Assembly: GCF_022376445.1 (NCBI RefSeq)
Contig: NW_025955201.1
Location: 1 to 59,264, forward strand
DNA: 59,264 nucleotides
From: Fomitopsis serialis
Taxonomy: Eukaryota > Basidiomycota > Agaricomycetes > Polyporales > Fomitopsidaceae
Direction: 5' to 3'
Shown here: one piece after another, positions 47,552-56,789 of the stretch
Position numbering within the stretch: the first letter of the stretch is position 1
Layout of the letters: the number at the start of each line of letters is the position of its first letter
Position numbers and translations under genes: made by a program
Notes under the pieces: model-generated
Seen by the model: only the letters and a program-made list of their open reading frames with translations
What the model was told of the DNA's origin: nothing
Database searches by the model: none

Positions 47552-48814
47552 ATGTGTCCAGCCAACCCCCAGCCCCTGGCCCTCGACGACGACGTAGAGG
47601 CGTACTACGTCCACCAGTCCTATGTACTCACCTTCGGCAAAACCAGCGTCAATGTCTGGCGCGCGGAAGGACCACATGAGCGTCTCGAGCACGTAGCGCA
47701 CCTCGCCCAGTTCGTACAGCCTCCGCCGTATCACCTCGACCCCGTCTTCGACACCGACCGTGACCTCATCATCATCGCCGATCAGGCTGAGGAAAATATC
47801 CCACCCTCGCTCCTCGTGTTCAGCCTCGTCGATGGTCAGCTCATCCGCAGGCTCGAGTTGTACGGCACCTTGACCGAGGATTACCTGTGGTACGCTGACG
47901 GCAAGGTCGTTGTCGCCATAGAAGAGGAACTCACCACAGCCTTGCTCTGTGACGTCCTCGGCGACGGCGGGGTCCTCGGCCGGGCCACTCTCCCCTCACG
48001 TCTCAGGGCGCGCGAGGAGAAGCGGGTGAGCACGAACGGAGGCGTGCTGCTGCCCGTCCACGTCAGACCGAACGGCGATATCATCGCGACGTCGTCCGAA
48101 TCATGGGGTGACAAGATGGAGGTCCTGCGCTGGCGCGGGGCCGACGTTCCCAACTCACCGGAGCCAGACGCCAGCTTCACGCTCGAGGTCGGGGTCGAAG
48201 ATGGCGATCAGATTTACCCGACATGCAGTGCGCCCCTGGACGCGAACACCTTCTTGCTGGCCGTCTACGAGGCAGACGGTAACGTCCTCCCGGTGCAATC
48301 CGCCTGCCAGACGTCGATCTATGCTATCGACACGGAGACCATGACCATCCGGTGGCACGCTAAGCCCATCGAAGGCTGGGTGCACACCGTTAAATATGTT
48401 GCTGCTCTGGATGTTATCGTCGCATTTGGACGGCACGACAACGGGGACGGCATAAAATCCGATAAGTTCGGATACGTCGTCGTCCTCGACCGTGCGACGG
48501 GCAGCCAGCGGCAGGCGGAAACGATCAACCACGGCGTGCAAGGCACTGCAGTAGAGTATTGCGGGCTCAGCGAGACCGGGGATAACCTCGCGGTCGTTGT
48601 TGTCTTCGCTGATGGGTCCGTATGCGCGGTCGACCTGAAGCGTTTCCTGGAGCATGGGTTCCCGAGAGAAGGCAAACGATTGGTGGTTTCGAGAATTCTG
48701 CCCGAGGGATCTGGCGTCAAGGAAGTAGCCATAGCTGGGCAGACAGTGATCATTTCCGTCGACGACGGCAGCGAGTCTCCGCGCAGCCTGTACTTTAGCC
48801 TCGAGTCACGGTAG
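47552..48814 (+). CDS. Intronless beta-propeller (WD40/quinoprotein-like) protein, copy 1
   Basis: Single exon of 420 codons from MCPANPQPL to a stop at 48814, with no intron, unusual beside its neighbours. The sequence shows a regular strand-turn pattern of beta-propeller type: FGKTSVNVWRAEGP, DRDLIIIADQAEEN, LVFSLVDGQLIRRLELYG, YLWYADGKVVVAIEEE, NGDIIATSSESWG, NTFLLAVYEADG, TSIYAIDTETMTIRW, KFGYVVVLDRATG, DNLAVVVVFADGSVCAVDL, GQTVIISVDDGS. That is about six or seven blades. There is no signal peptide or membrane span, so it is probably cytosolic or nuclear. It lies 1.05 kb from, and divergent to, secreted copy 1. A near-identical copy sits on the other arm and a truncated relic at 1901-2554. 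Partner and role unknown. Confidence 0.82.
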   Translation: MCPANPQPLALDDDVEAYYVHQSYVLTFGKTSVNVWRAEGPHERLEHVAHLAQFVQPPPYHLDPVFDTDRDLIIIADQAEENIPPSLLVFSLVDGQLIRRLELYGTLTEDYLWYADGKVVVAIEEELTTALLCDVLGDGGVLGRATLPSRLRAREEKRVSTNGGVLLPVHVRPNGDIIATSSESWGDKMEVLRWRGADVPNSPEPDASFTLEVGVEDGDQIYPTCSAPLDANTFLLAVYEADGNVLPVQSACQTSIYAIDTETMTIRWHAKPIEGWVHTVKYVAALDVIVAFGRHDNGDGIKSDKFGYVVVLDRATGSQRQAETINHGVQGTAVEYCGLSETGDNLAVVVVFADGSVCAVDLKRFLEHGFPREGKRLVVSRILPEGSGVKEVAIAGQTVIISVDDGSESPRSLYFSLESR

Positions 48815-49058
48815 AGTTTTGGTACAATGGTAGAGGTCAAGCTCAAGGCGCATAGCTCTCTGTCACGGTCACGGGATATGTGACATGGCGCGCTCCCGCC
48901 GGCAGCATCGTGATTCGTGACGGCGGTCCTCATCTCCATCATGACTGAATGCGCCCTGGTCAGTCTGACTCGACGCGATATGTCTCTGTCAAGAATGGGT
49001 TCCTCTCCGCCGCATTCGCCCACACAAACACCCGGACAACGTAGCGAGGATCAAGACC
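48815..49058. other. Palindrome spacer, 5' flank of GNAT paralogue B
   Basis: Not matched in the right arm. It probably holds the promoter of the following gene. Confidence 0.45.
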
Positions 49059-49880
49059 ATGTCCCCGGCATTCGTGAACAACTTCGCCCCGCCACCTGCA
49101 ACCGCTTATCCTGACCCTGACAGCGTCCTCGCCTCCAAGGAGCCGTACGACATCAACTTCTCATTTCCGCTGCACCTCGATACGCTCGCATGTCCGACTG
49201 TCCGTCTTACGCCGTTCGTACCAACCTTGCACGCCCGCACGCTCTGGGAGCACGTCGGCCCACGGGCGCGTGAACTCTTCCGGTACTATCCCTACTGTCC
49301 TGATACCCTCGCGCATTTCCTCTCCGTCGTCGAGAACATCCGACGACACCCGGATAACTGTGCATTCGCCATCTTCGACCGGACGCGTGGACCAGATGGA
49401 CCGGGAGGGGACTCACCCGCGAATTCGGAGGACGGTACGCTCGCGGGCGTGATGGCCCTCATCAACACGTCTAAGCAGCACAAGAACACGGAGATCGGAC
49501 TCGTCGTCGTCTTTCCCGCGTTCCAGAGCACGCACGTCGCGCGCACTGCGCTCGGCCTTCTCCTGCGCTACTGCTTGCAATCGCCGGCGGCCTCTCCTCC
49601 TGGGTTGGGCTTCCGCCGTGTGCGCTGGTCGGCGCACCCGCATAACAAGGCATCAATCAAACTCGCGAAGCGGATGTGCTTCCAAGAGGAGGGCGTCATG
49701 CGCTGGACGTTTTGCATACCGGACGTGGAGGAGATGGAACGAGAGGCGCATCAAGTGAAGAGAGAAGGAGAAGACGGTTGGGGACGCGATAGCGTCTGTC
49801 TAGCGATCTGTTGGGACGAGTGGGATCGGAGCGCAGGATATGGTGTGGAAAGACTGTTACAGCAGCCGTCGGGCCAATAG
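49059..49880 (+). CDS. GNAT N-acetyltransferase, RimJ/RimL type (paralogue B)
   Basis: Single exon of 273 codons, from MSPAFVNNFAPPP to a stop at 49880. The first strand is TVRLTPFVPTLHARTLW. The middle AIFDRTRG leads to a variable loop rich in Gly and acidic residues. The acetyl-CoA region is TEIGLVVVFPAFQSTHVART, then LGFRRVRWSAHPHNKASI and LAKRMCFQEEGVMRW. The substrate is unknown, and acetyl-CoA dependence is expected from the family. It lies inside the palindrome spacer, so it is not part of the inverted duplication. It is a paralogue of 30381-31190, about 18 kb away and on the opposite strand. Immediately downstream (about 55 bp) begins the truncated LRR copy. Confidence 0.88.
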   Translation: MSPAFVNNFAPPPATAYPDPDSVLASKEPYDINFSFPLHLDTLACPTVRLTPFVPTLHARTLWEHVGPRARELFRYYPYCPDTLAHFLSVVENIRRHPDNCAFAIFDRTRGPDGPGGDSPANSEDGTLAGVMALINTSKQHKNTEIGLVVVFPAFQSTHVARTALGLLLRYCLQSPAASPPGLGFRRVRWSAHPHNKASIKLAKRMCFQEEGVMRWTFCIPDVEEMEREAHQVKREGEDGWGRDSVCLAICWDEWDRSAGYGVERLLQQPSGQ

Positions 49881-49934
49881 GTGAGCCGACAGTCGTTTGT
49901 CACCCATGCTGGTGTCTCAAGACCGTGAGGCGTC

Positions 49935-50440
49935 GGGTGAGGACGGTCGCGTGCGCACTTGTCGCGCTCCAGTGACGCCTTAGTGGGGTCCCATCCCAGC
50001 AGCTTCACGCGACGTTCAGAATCGTATTGCCTTGGACGTCGTGTCCACTTGTTTGAGCCTGCATATGGATCCGATGGGCCTGGAAATCCGCGGAGTGGCC
50101 TGGTGATTGGGCTCATGCTAGGCGACGAGGGCGGAGAAGAGTCGACGGGTCCTAGTGCGGGCGACGATGGAGGTGATGGGGAAGGTGAGGAGCCTGAGCT
50201 CATTGCGAAAGGGTCGTCGAGGTCGATGTCGGACATGGTGGGTGTATGATACAGAGCAAGAGGGAGTCGGCCGCGCGAGTGGGAGTGACATAAAGGGCGC
50301 GCTAGTCGCCGTACGTAAAGGGCCGCGCGCACATGACCGCGTCCCAAAGCTGATCCAAGGGGATTTGCGGCACCGTGACGCTATGATGAACTCGCTCAGG
50401 CTTGAGCAAATGCAACATTCGTGGAAATATTTTTCTTTGG
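49935..50440 (-). pseudogene. Truncated duplicate of the LRR gene 5' end with its promoter
   Basis: Compared with 44,606-45,110, this stretch is almost identical and in the same orientation. It includes the start MSDIDLDDPFAM at about 50234-50236, the first ~110 codons, and at least 100 bp of promoter (GAGTGACATAAAGGGCGCG). The match ends abruptly near 49,935 with an unrelated stretch next to the GNAT stop codon. There is no LRR part. A 24-base deletion in the promoter separates the two copies around 50,320. It may be transcribed, but the protein would be a disordered stub. Confidence 0.8.
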
Positions 50441-50762
50441 CTGAACTTCATTTCCACGTATATGTACCTAGTGCGATGCAGGTTGGATGCAGGTTGAGTC
50501 GATCGACGAACCGTCGACGCGCCTCTATTACTATTAAGCGCCTCTCCACCAAGAGTCACAATCCCCGTGACTGTGACAGGAGGCTACTGGTTAATTTTAA
50601 GTACTTTGTTCTTTTTATTGCCGAACTTTACACGTGCCGGTAAATCCCCGTAAATTGGGATCGTGCAATCTCGGCTGCCCGACGCTGAGTCAGCGATCCT
50701 ACATATTTTGTACGCAACAGGAGGAGGACGTTTCGTGTGCACCTCGGCCCTACCCATGGACT
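50441..50762. other. Palindrome spacer, inner flank
   Basis: Unmatched sequence between the LRR fragment and the end of propeller copy 2. A plus-strand frame at 50155-50643 is not a gene. Confidence 0.4.
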
Positions 50763-52016
50763 CTACTCCAGGCTGAAGTACAGGCTGTGCGAAGAGTTGT
50801 AGACGGAAATGATCACTGTCTGCCCACCTACAACTACTTCCTTGACTCTGGACCCCTCTGGCAGAGGCAGTCGCCTCGAAACCACCAACCGCTCGCCTTC
50901 TCTCAGGAAGCCATGCTCCAGGAATCGCCTCAGGTCGACGGCACATACTGACCCATCAGCGAAGACGACGACGACGGCGAAGCTATCCCCGATTTGACTG
51001 AGCCCGCAATACTCTATTGCAGTGCCCTGCACGTTGTGGTTGATCGTCTCCGTCTGTCGCTTGCTGCCCGTCGCGGGCTCGAGGACAACGACGTATCCGA
51101 ACTTGTCGGACTGTATGCCGTCCCCGTTGTCGTGCCGTCCAAACGCCACGACAATGTCCAGCGCAGCGACATATCGAACGGTGTGTACCCAGCCTCCGAT
51201 AGGCTCAGCGTGCCACCGGATGGTCATGGTCTCCGCGTCAATGGCATAGATCGACGTCTGGCAGGCGGATTGCACCGGGAGCCCGCTACCGTCGGCCTCG
51301 TAAACGGCTAGCAGGAATGTGTTCTCGTCCACGGGCGCGCTGCAAGTCGGGTAGATCTGATCGCCGTCTTCGACCCCGACCTCGAGTGTGAAGCTCGTGT
51401 CTGGCTCCGGTGAGTTGGGAACGTCGGCCCCGCGCCAGCGCAGGACCTCCATCTTGTCACCCCATGATTCGGACGACGTCGCAATGATGTCGCCGTTCGG
51501 GCTGACGTGGACGGGCAGCAACACGCCTCCGTTCGTGCTCACCCGCTTCTCCTCGCGCGCCCTGAGACGTGGGGGGAGGATGGCCCGGCCGAGGATCCCG
51601 CCGTCGCCGAGGACGTCGCAAAGCAAGGCTGTGGTAAGTTCTTCTTCTGTAGCGACAACGACCTTGCCGTCAGCGTACCACAGGTAATCCTCGGTCAAGG
51701 TGCCGTACAACTCGAGCCTGCGGATGAGCTGACCGTCGGCGAGGCTGAACACGAAGAGTGAGGGTGGGACGTTTTCCTGAGCCTGTTCGGCGATGATGAT
51801 GAGGTCACGGTCGGTGTCGAATACGGGGTCGAGGTGATACGGCGGAGGCCGTACGAATTGGGCGAGGCGCGCTACGTGCTCGAGACGCTCGTGTGGGCCT
51901 CCCGCGCGCCAGACATCGACGCTGGTTTTGCCGAAGGCGAGTACATAGGACCGGTGAACGTAGAACGCCTCTACGTCGCCATTGAGGGTCAGCGGCTGGG
52001 TGTTAGCTGGAGACAT
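50763..52016 (-). CDS. Intronless beta-propeller protein, copy 2
   Basis: Single exon of 417 codons, starting MSPANTQPLTL at 52016. It matches copy 1 along the whole length, differing at perhaps one residue in ten by eye. Differences are spread and mostly conservative (DLIIIAEQAQEN, TETINHNVQ), and there is a two-residue insertion near the end (RRLPLPEGSRVKE). Blade pattern and length are the same, so both copies look maintained by selection. The C-terminus SLYFSLE lacks the final SR. Divergent from secreted copy 2, 0.99 kb away, in mirror image of the left arm. Role unknown. Confidence 0.82.
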   Translation of the reverse strand: MSPANTQPLTLNGDVEAFYVHRSYVLAFGKTSVDVWRAGGPHERLEHVARLAQFVRPPPYHLDPVFDTDRDLIIIAEQAQENVPPSLFVFSLADGQLIRRLELYGTLTEDYLWYADGKVVVATEEELTTALLCDVLGDGGILGRAILPPRLRAREEKRVSTNGGVLLPVHVSPNGDIIATSSESWGDKMEVLRWRGADVPNSPEPDTSFTLEVGVEDGDQIYPTCSAPVDENTFLLAVYEADGSGLPVQSACQTSIYAIDAETMTIRWHAEPIGGWVHTVRYVAALDIVVAFGRHDNGDGIQSDKFGYVVVLEPATGSKRQTETINHNVQGTAIEYCGLSQIGDSFAVVVVFADGSVCAVDLRRFLEHGFLREGERLVVSRRLPLPEGSRVKEVVVGGQTVIISVYNSSHSLYFSLE

Positions 52017-53003
52017 TGAGGCGGATGGTGGGTACTTTTGGCTAGAGAATGCACGTCAGTGTACTGATCATACGCGATCCAATGTAGCGTCTCACTCTCT
52101 GTGGAAGTCGGGCAATGTGAATGAACTGGAGGTGCGATGTACCACTTTTGAGCCCTCGAGATGCTGTGGCCTCCTAAGGCTACAATAGCTATTCACGTCA
52201 CACAGCCCCTTTCCTGATTTCATGATTGGGACCGCCCCACCGTCCGCCGATGCCTTCTTGAAGTTCTTCGAGATGTTCGGATACCGTTACAAGATGATTC
52301 GGTGATCACTGGATCGTGAAGGGCCTCCTGAGACGTTTGGACGCGGCGAACGCGGGGCTCAAAGGTGTAGCGCTACAACAGCCTACGTGCTCATCTGGGT
52401 ATAATATGGAATGCTTTGGTAGGCGCGGGTTCGAAGACACCGGTTGTCGACTTCTTGGAACGTCTGCATGCGGTGAACGTTGTGGACGTGAGCCATAGTG
52501 CTGCAGCACGGCAGCTGGCTCGGACGTCGCATGTCACGATTGCGTTGATCAATCCTAGAGCACAGGCAGACAACACCTGGCTCAGAGCTTATCCCAAAGC
52601 GGGGCTTACAAGTTCAAAGCTCCGGACGGTGAGTACTCCTTGTATTATTGTGACTAACATGCTGCATGAGCAGCACTGGATGATACTCCGAACCATGTAT
52701 CATAATCTGCTAGGGCGCTGTTCGGGCGCTTTGTAACGTCCAACCGCTCACCTGGAGAGCTGACCGGGCATATTTGGTTGAACGCTCGCATGGAGTGTAC
52801 ACCGACGCTCGCATGTCAAGGCTGACGGTTGCCAGATATAAAAGGCAGGACGTGGTTCTGTTCAAGTCAGGCCGGTCCTCCTTCACGCGTGCAGCCTTGC
52901 TCTAACGTACATTCAACTACTTATACATCCTTCTGATTTACCGTCTGCTTACCAGCGTAGGAACTCCTCTTATCGCACGAACATAACGACCAGTACATCC
53001 GCC
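52017..53003. other. Divergent promoter region, right-arm copy
   Basis: The inverted equivalent of 46506-47551. It carries the same unexplained conserved stretches: TAPPSADAFLKFFEMFGY near 52,230-52,290 and KTPVVDFLERLHAVNV near 52,440-52,490. Confidence 0.5.
52835..52844 (+). promoter_or_regulatory. TATA box of secreted copy 2
   Basis: GATATAAAAG, 160 bp upstream of the ATG at 53004. Confidence 0.5.
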
Positions 53004-53832
53004 ATGCGTCTTACTGCTGCTCTCCTCGCTACCCTCACACTCCTTTGGACTGTCTTCTTGGCGCAGGCCGTCCCGCTTACAGTCTCCCGGAACGATGCTG
53101 AAACCTGCGTAAGCCTCACGGATTGCGACTCTTATGGTACGTTGTCTATTGACTACCTCCAAGCTGTCATTCACAATCCTTGCTATTGCAGTCCGCGCGA
53201 GCCGTTGTGAATTCTCACTTGACACACAAAGCTGTGAAGCGAAGGAAGCCCACGCTGGGAGGCTTGCAACATCTGTGACTCAATGCAAGAAGGCGACCGC
53301 TGTAAGTACCCAGCACTGTCCCTGATCAGATCGCGGCGTGATGTTGATGTATGTACCACAGATCCATGCCGCACGAGAGTGGAGTGTCGCTGCGAAAGCA
53401 GATGTGGTATGGACACAAATCAAGGCGCACACCCTGGATGGCCGCCCCGACAAGGCAGATTCCGGCCGACATCTCACGTCCACTTGGTTCGACCACGCTG
53501 ATAACAAGGGCACTTCTGCGCACATGATTATCAATGCAGCGACGGGTCTCGCTCATGTGCCTGTGAAGAAGAAGACACTTTGGATTGATAGTGATGCGGA
53601 GGGAAAGGCGACACATATTGCACACAAGTATACGCGGAATCAGGTCGCCAACATATGCAAGGCCGCGCTCGTGGCGGGGCTCAACACGGGCAAGTCGACG
53701 GAGTCGGTGACGAGTGGCTCTTACGCTGTCCAGACGCCCTGGGGGAACCACATCTGCGTGACGGTGTCCAACGTACAGTGCTACCCAGCGACGACCGATG
53801 CGACGGCGGCGGCACCCGGTGAGAAGTGCTAG
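53004..53832 (+). CDS. Small secreted cysteine-containing protein, copy 2
   Basis: Same family as 45587-46505. The start at 53004 begins a signal peptide (MRLTAALLATLTLLWTVFLA). Exon 1 (53004 to about 53135) ends in TDCDSY; exon 2 (about 53192-53300) has SRCEFSLDTQSCEAKEAH and QCKKATA; exon 3 starts at about 53363 with IHAAREWSVAAKAD and runs to the stop. The third intron of copies 1 and 3 is absent. An internal deletion joins GLAH to what was intron 3' sequence, now read as VPV before KKKTLWIDSDAEG. The frame is preserved with loss of about ten residues. Ends PGEKC at 53832. Function unknown; secretion is the firm inference. Confidence 0.78.
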
Positions 53833-56364
53833 GATGGGGTGGGTTGGGGTGAGATGGGTTGGGCCGGAGACGGAAGAGTAGCATTGCGACACGTACTTGC
53901 ATTGTTGCAACCGTAATGATTTACGAATATTCTGAGTGGCGTTCTCTAGCTGCTGCGCATTGTGAGGATCTACCCGGTGCCCGGACTATCCGACAACGAG
54001 AAGTCATTCGAACGGTGTTGTCATGGTGCTCAGACTGGTCTCGCGCTGGCTTGCCAGGTTAGTTCACACGCAGTAGGGTGCAGTATGACTCGAGTACTGT
54101 ACCATTGAGCGGAGGAGGAGAGTAGTTACTATCAGTAGTACTACGGCAGTGACTCGGCTCGAAACCAAGACTTGCGTAACGGGTGAGCGCTGCAATGCTA
54201 CGACCGCCGCGCTTGCCTCACCTTCGCTCAGCCGGTCTCTCCGTTCCTATCGCAGAACTAGGCCGCACCCAAGGTTCATGCAGTCGTACGGATGCGGGCC
54301 TTCGCGTACTTTGCATCGGCACGGGCGGCAGGGCTCTGCTTGCAAGACTCGCGTAGTAGACATGCATACGCATGCGCGCTGCGAACGGAGAACCGCAGTT
54401 TCTTCTAACAATATAGTACATACCTCCCACACATCTCCCATGAGGGCAAGACGGAGATCCAGTCATGTGCCGCATCGCGATCCCTCCTCCTCCTCCGTCC
54501 ACGGTCCGAGCCGGCCCATCGAATCCAAATCGAGTCTGTCCTCTCATAGCCGTTGTTCTCGACATAACCAGTCTAACAAATTGAGGAATCCAGAAGCATG
54601 CCTCGCCATCAAAATCGAGTTACACACCTTTGCTCTTCTCGCGCCCAGTAGAGTCGTCGTGCCCATCCTCTGCCTCGTCAGTTGGCCCTACCCTCTAGAG
54701 AATCTGTGTCATGGAGCATGCATTAACTGAAGCGGGTAGTAGCATTGGCTGGCCGCCGGCGGGACAACAGGGTCATTCGTCATTCGAGGCAGAATGTCGA
54801 GCAAGAGACACTGGATCCCACCCCATTCCCGCCGCGCGATCGAGCGTTATACTCAACTTTCCCGAACATTATCCCAATCCAACCGTTCCACCTGTACCAC
54901 AACCCAGCCTGCGAGCGAACAATTCCGCTCCTTTTGCCGGCCTTATGATCCACGGCGGCCCACCGCTTCACACACCTATGTAGTGCGACGAACGCCCTCT
55001 GTTTGCGGATCATACTATGTGGCCGAAGGCGAGTCTATGCATACAGAGGTCGCTGCCAGCTCACTCACTCGGTTCATCCAATCCTCACCCCAGTCGCGGC
55101 GAACTCCACTGCGTCTCTGTGTGCTAGGGTCGCGACATACATGTGTGCCTAACGCCGGTGCATCCAGCTGACCCTGTCTCCACGACGTTCGTATCATTGC
55201 GGGTTCCTAGGACGATCAGTGTATGCACTGGCTTTGGTGGGTTCAACTCGTCGATCGCACAATGCTAGATTATTTGATGTCTTCATGGATGGAAATATGT
55301 CGCCGTAGCGTGAAATCATCCGATACTTCACGTTCACCGGGCTTACAACCGTTTAGGCTCGCGACACTAAAAGAAAAGCGGGAATTCAGTAACAATCTTC
55401 GTTGGCGAAAACGGAGATGTACCTCGTAATGACTCTCAGTGGCTTTTGGTTCGCGCTGCGCAGACTCGAAGTCGGACGAAGGGGAGAGAGCAGGGACAAC
55501 AAAGGTCGCCACAGAAGATATGTGTATATTAACCGATACCACGAAGCTCGCCGGTACCTATAGAAGAGTCGAACATGAATACACAATTTTCGAGGAAGCA
55601 GTTCTGGGCCTTCAGTGGACACCGCGAAGTCGAGGATCTCGCAGCCAATGCCGCAATAGTCCTCCATGGCCCAGATCCTGTGAAAGGCGGTGCCCGCAAT
55701 ACTCATGCTCAGTAAGCGACGAGTACCCGAGAAATACATACGGAGGACCAGTCTTAGATGCAGTGCACTTGATTCGGCTAAGCGCGTGGGAGGCAGGCGT
55801 ATCCGAACCTTGAGCTTGTTCAATGAATGTTTTTCGATGATCAAAGAGAACCACATAGACGTGGGATCGAGGCTGCGCAGGGTTCTGAACAGAGGAAGAG
55901 AATGCGCGAGAGTCGATGTCGTATTTCCATTGCCAGCGAAGGGTGTTAAAATGTCTCTGCATAGCATGCGTCGCACCAGTCCACTTACTATAGCCACATA
56001 CATATCAAGACATCAGCTACAACTTGCACTGTGCGGTCGCGAGTCCAACCTAAAACTCCCCTGCATGACGAGGAACGTCCGGACCCTCATATCTGGTCAA
56101 TACCCATCCTCGTCATACCCTGTTTATCTCCTCCGAGTCGAGCGCCGGTTGCCGTAGAATACGCGACCACTCCATTTGACATCGACACCATCGTATCTTC
56201 GGTATAATCGCTCCACACGCTCTGCGGTGCGGAGATGAGAGAGGCAGGCTCGGACACCGATGCCTGCCGTCCGGTTCGTCTCCCCGCCGGACCCCGCGCA
56301 CTCAGCTGTGCGTATAACTAGGTTGAGCGTGATGCAAACATTGATTAGGGATCCATCGTGAAGG
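53833..56364. other. Gene-poor region
   Basis: The first ~280 bases belong to the palindrome flank. Beyond that no gene is recognised. A minus-strand frame at 55386-56003 (205 codons) is the longest open stretch but has no motif. Plus-strand frames at 54149-54730 and 54711-54983 are unassigned. Confidence 0.4.
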
Positions 56365-56435
56365 TCAGTGCTGGATGGGTGTGTGTTCTAACGTTGGACG
56401 AGATGTAGTGAATGCGAAGGATAGCCGGGCCGTAT

Positions 56436-56474
56436 CTTCTCTTTCATCTTCTCTTTCATCTTCTCTTTCATATA
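56436..56474 (+). repeat. 12-base microsatellite, three units
   Basis: Three tandem copies of TCTTCTCTTTCA. On the other strand this would encode a Lys/Glu-rich repeat (KEKMKEKM). Confidence 0.8.
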
Positions 56475-56789
56475 CGAGAACGCGGTCCCCACCGCGACAT
56501 AAACGCTCCACATAAGTGAGCATTCTGATTGGTGGACGCGTCCGACGTATGACGCAATGCGCTTCCCACGGACTTGAACACTGCCTTGCACATGACCGCG
56601 CGACGGGGTGAGCGCGAGGGCCGTCTTCATCTTCTGCTTCCATCGCGTCCCTCTCCCTCTGGCTGCGAGGAACTCCCCCTCAACATCGCGACGGTCCTCG
56701 GGCTTGGCTCGGGCGTGCTAGAGCACCACTACGAGCCCGACAGCAGCGGCACCACGAAGCACATCGAAGGCTCGACGCTGAGCACGACG

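Larger units (their letters stand above)
45300..48814. repeat. Left arm of a large imperfect palindrome
   Basis: The arm contains the secreted-protein gene (minus) and the propeller gene (plus). The right arm (about 50,766-54,110) is its inverted copy. Recognisable matches run through coding sequence, the divergent intergenic region (for example the CACCATCCGCTTCAATG context at 47,540) and the outer flank. By eye about 85-90% of bases match, with several indels. The inner match stops sharply at the propeller stop codon. Confidence 0.8.
50766..54110. repeat. Right arm of the large imperfect palindrome
   Basis: The inverted copy of about 45,300-48,814. The outer flank match includes the stretch CTGGTCTCGCGCTGGCTTGC (54,037 onward), which is read inverted at about 45,380-45,400. 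The arm spans propeller copy 2, the divergent promoter region and secreted copy 2. The spacer between the arms is about 1.95 kb. Confidence 0.8.

Noticed and set aside
55386..56003. Minus-strand frame of 205 codons
   Set aside because: No recognisable motif, odd Leu/Arg-rich composition, and competing frames over the same bases. Kept only as part of an unassigned region.
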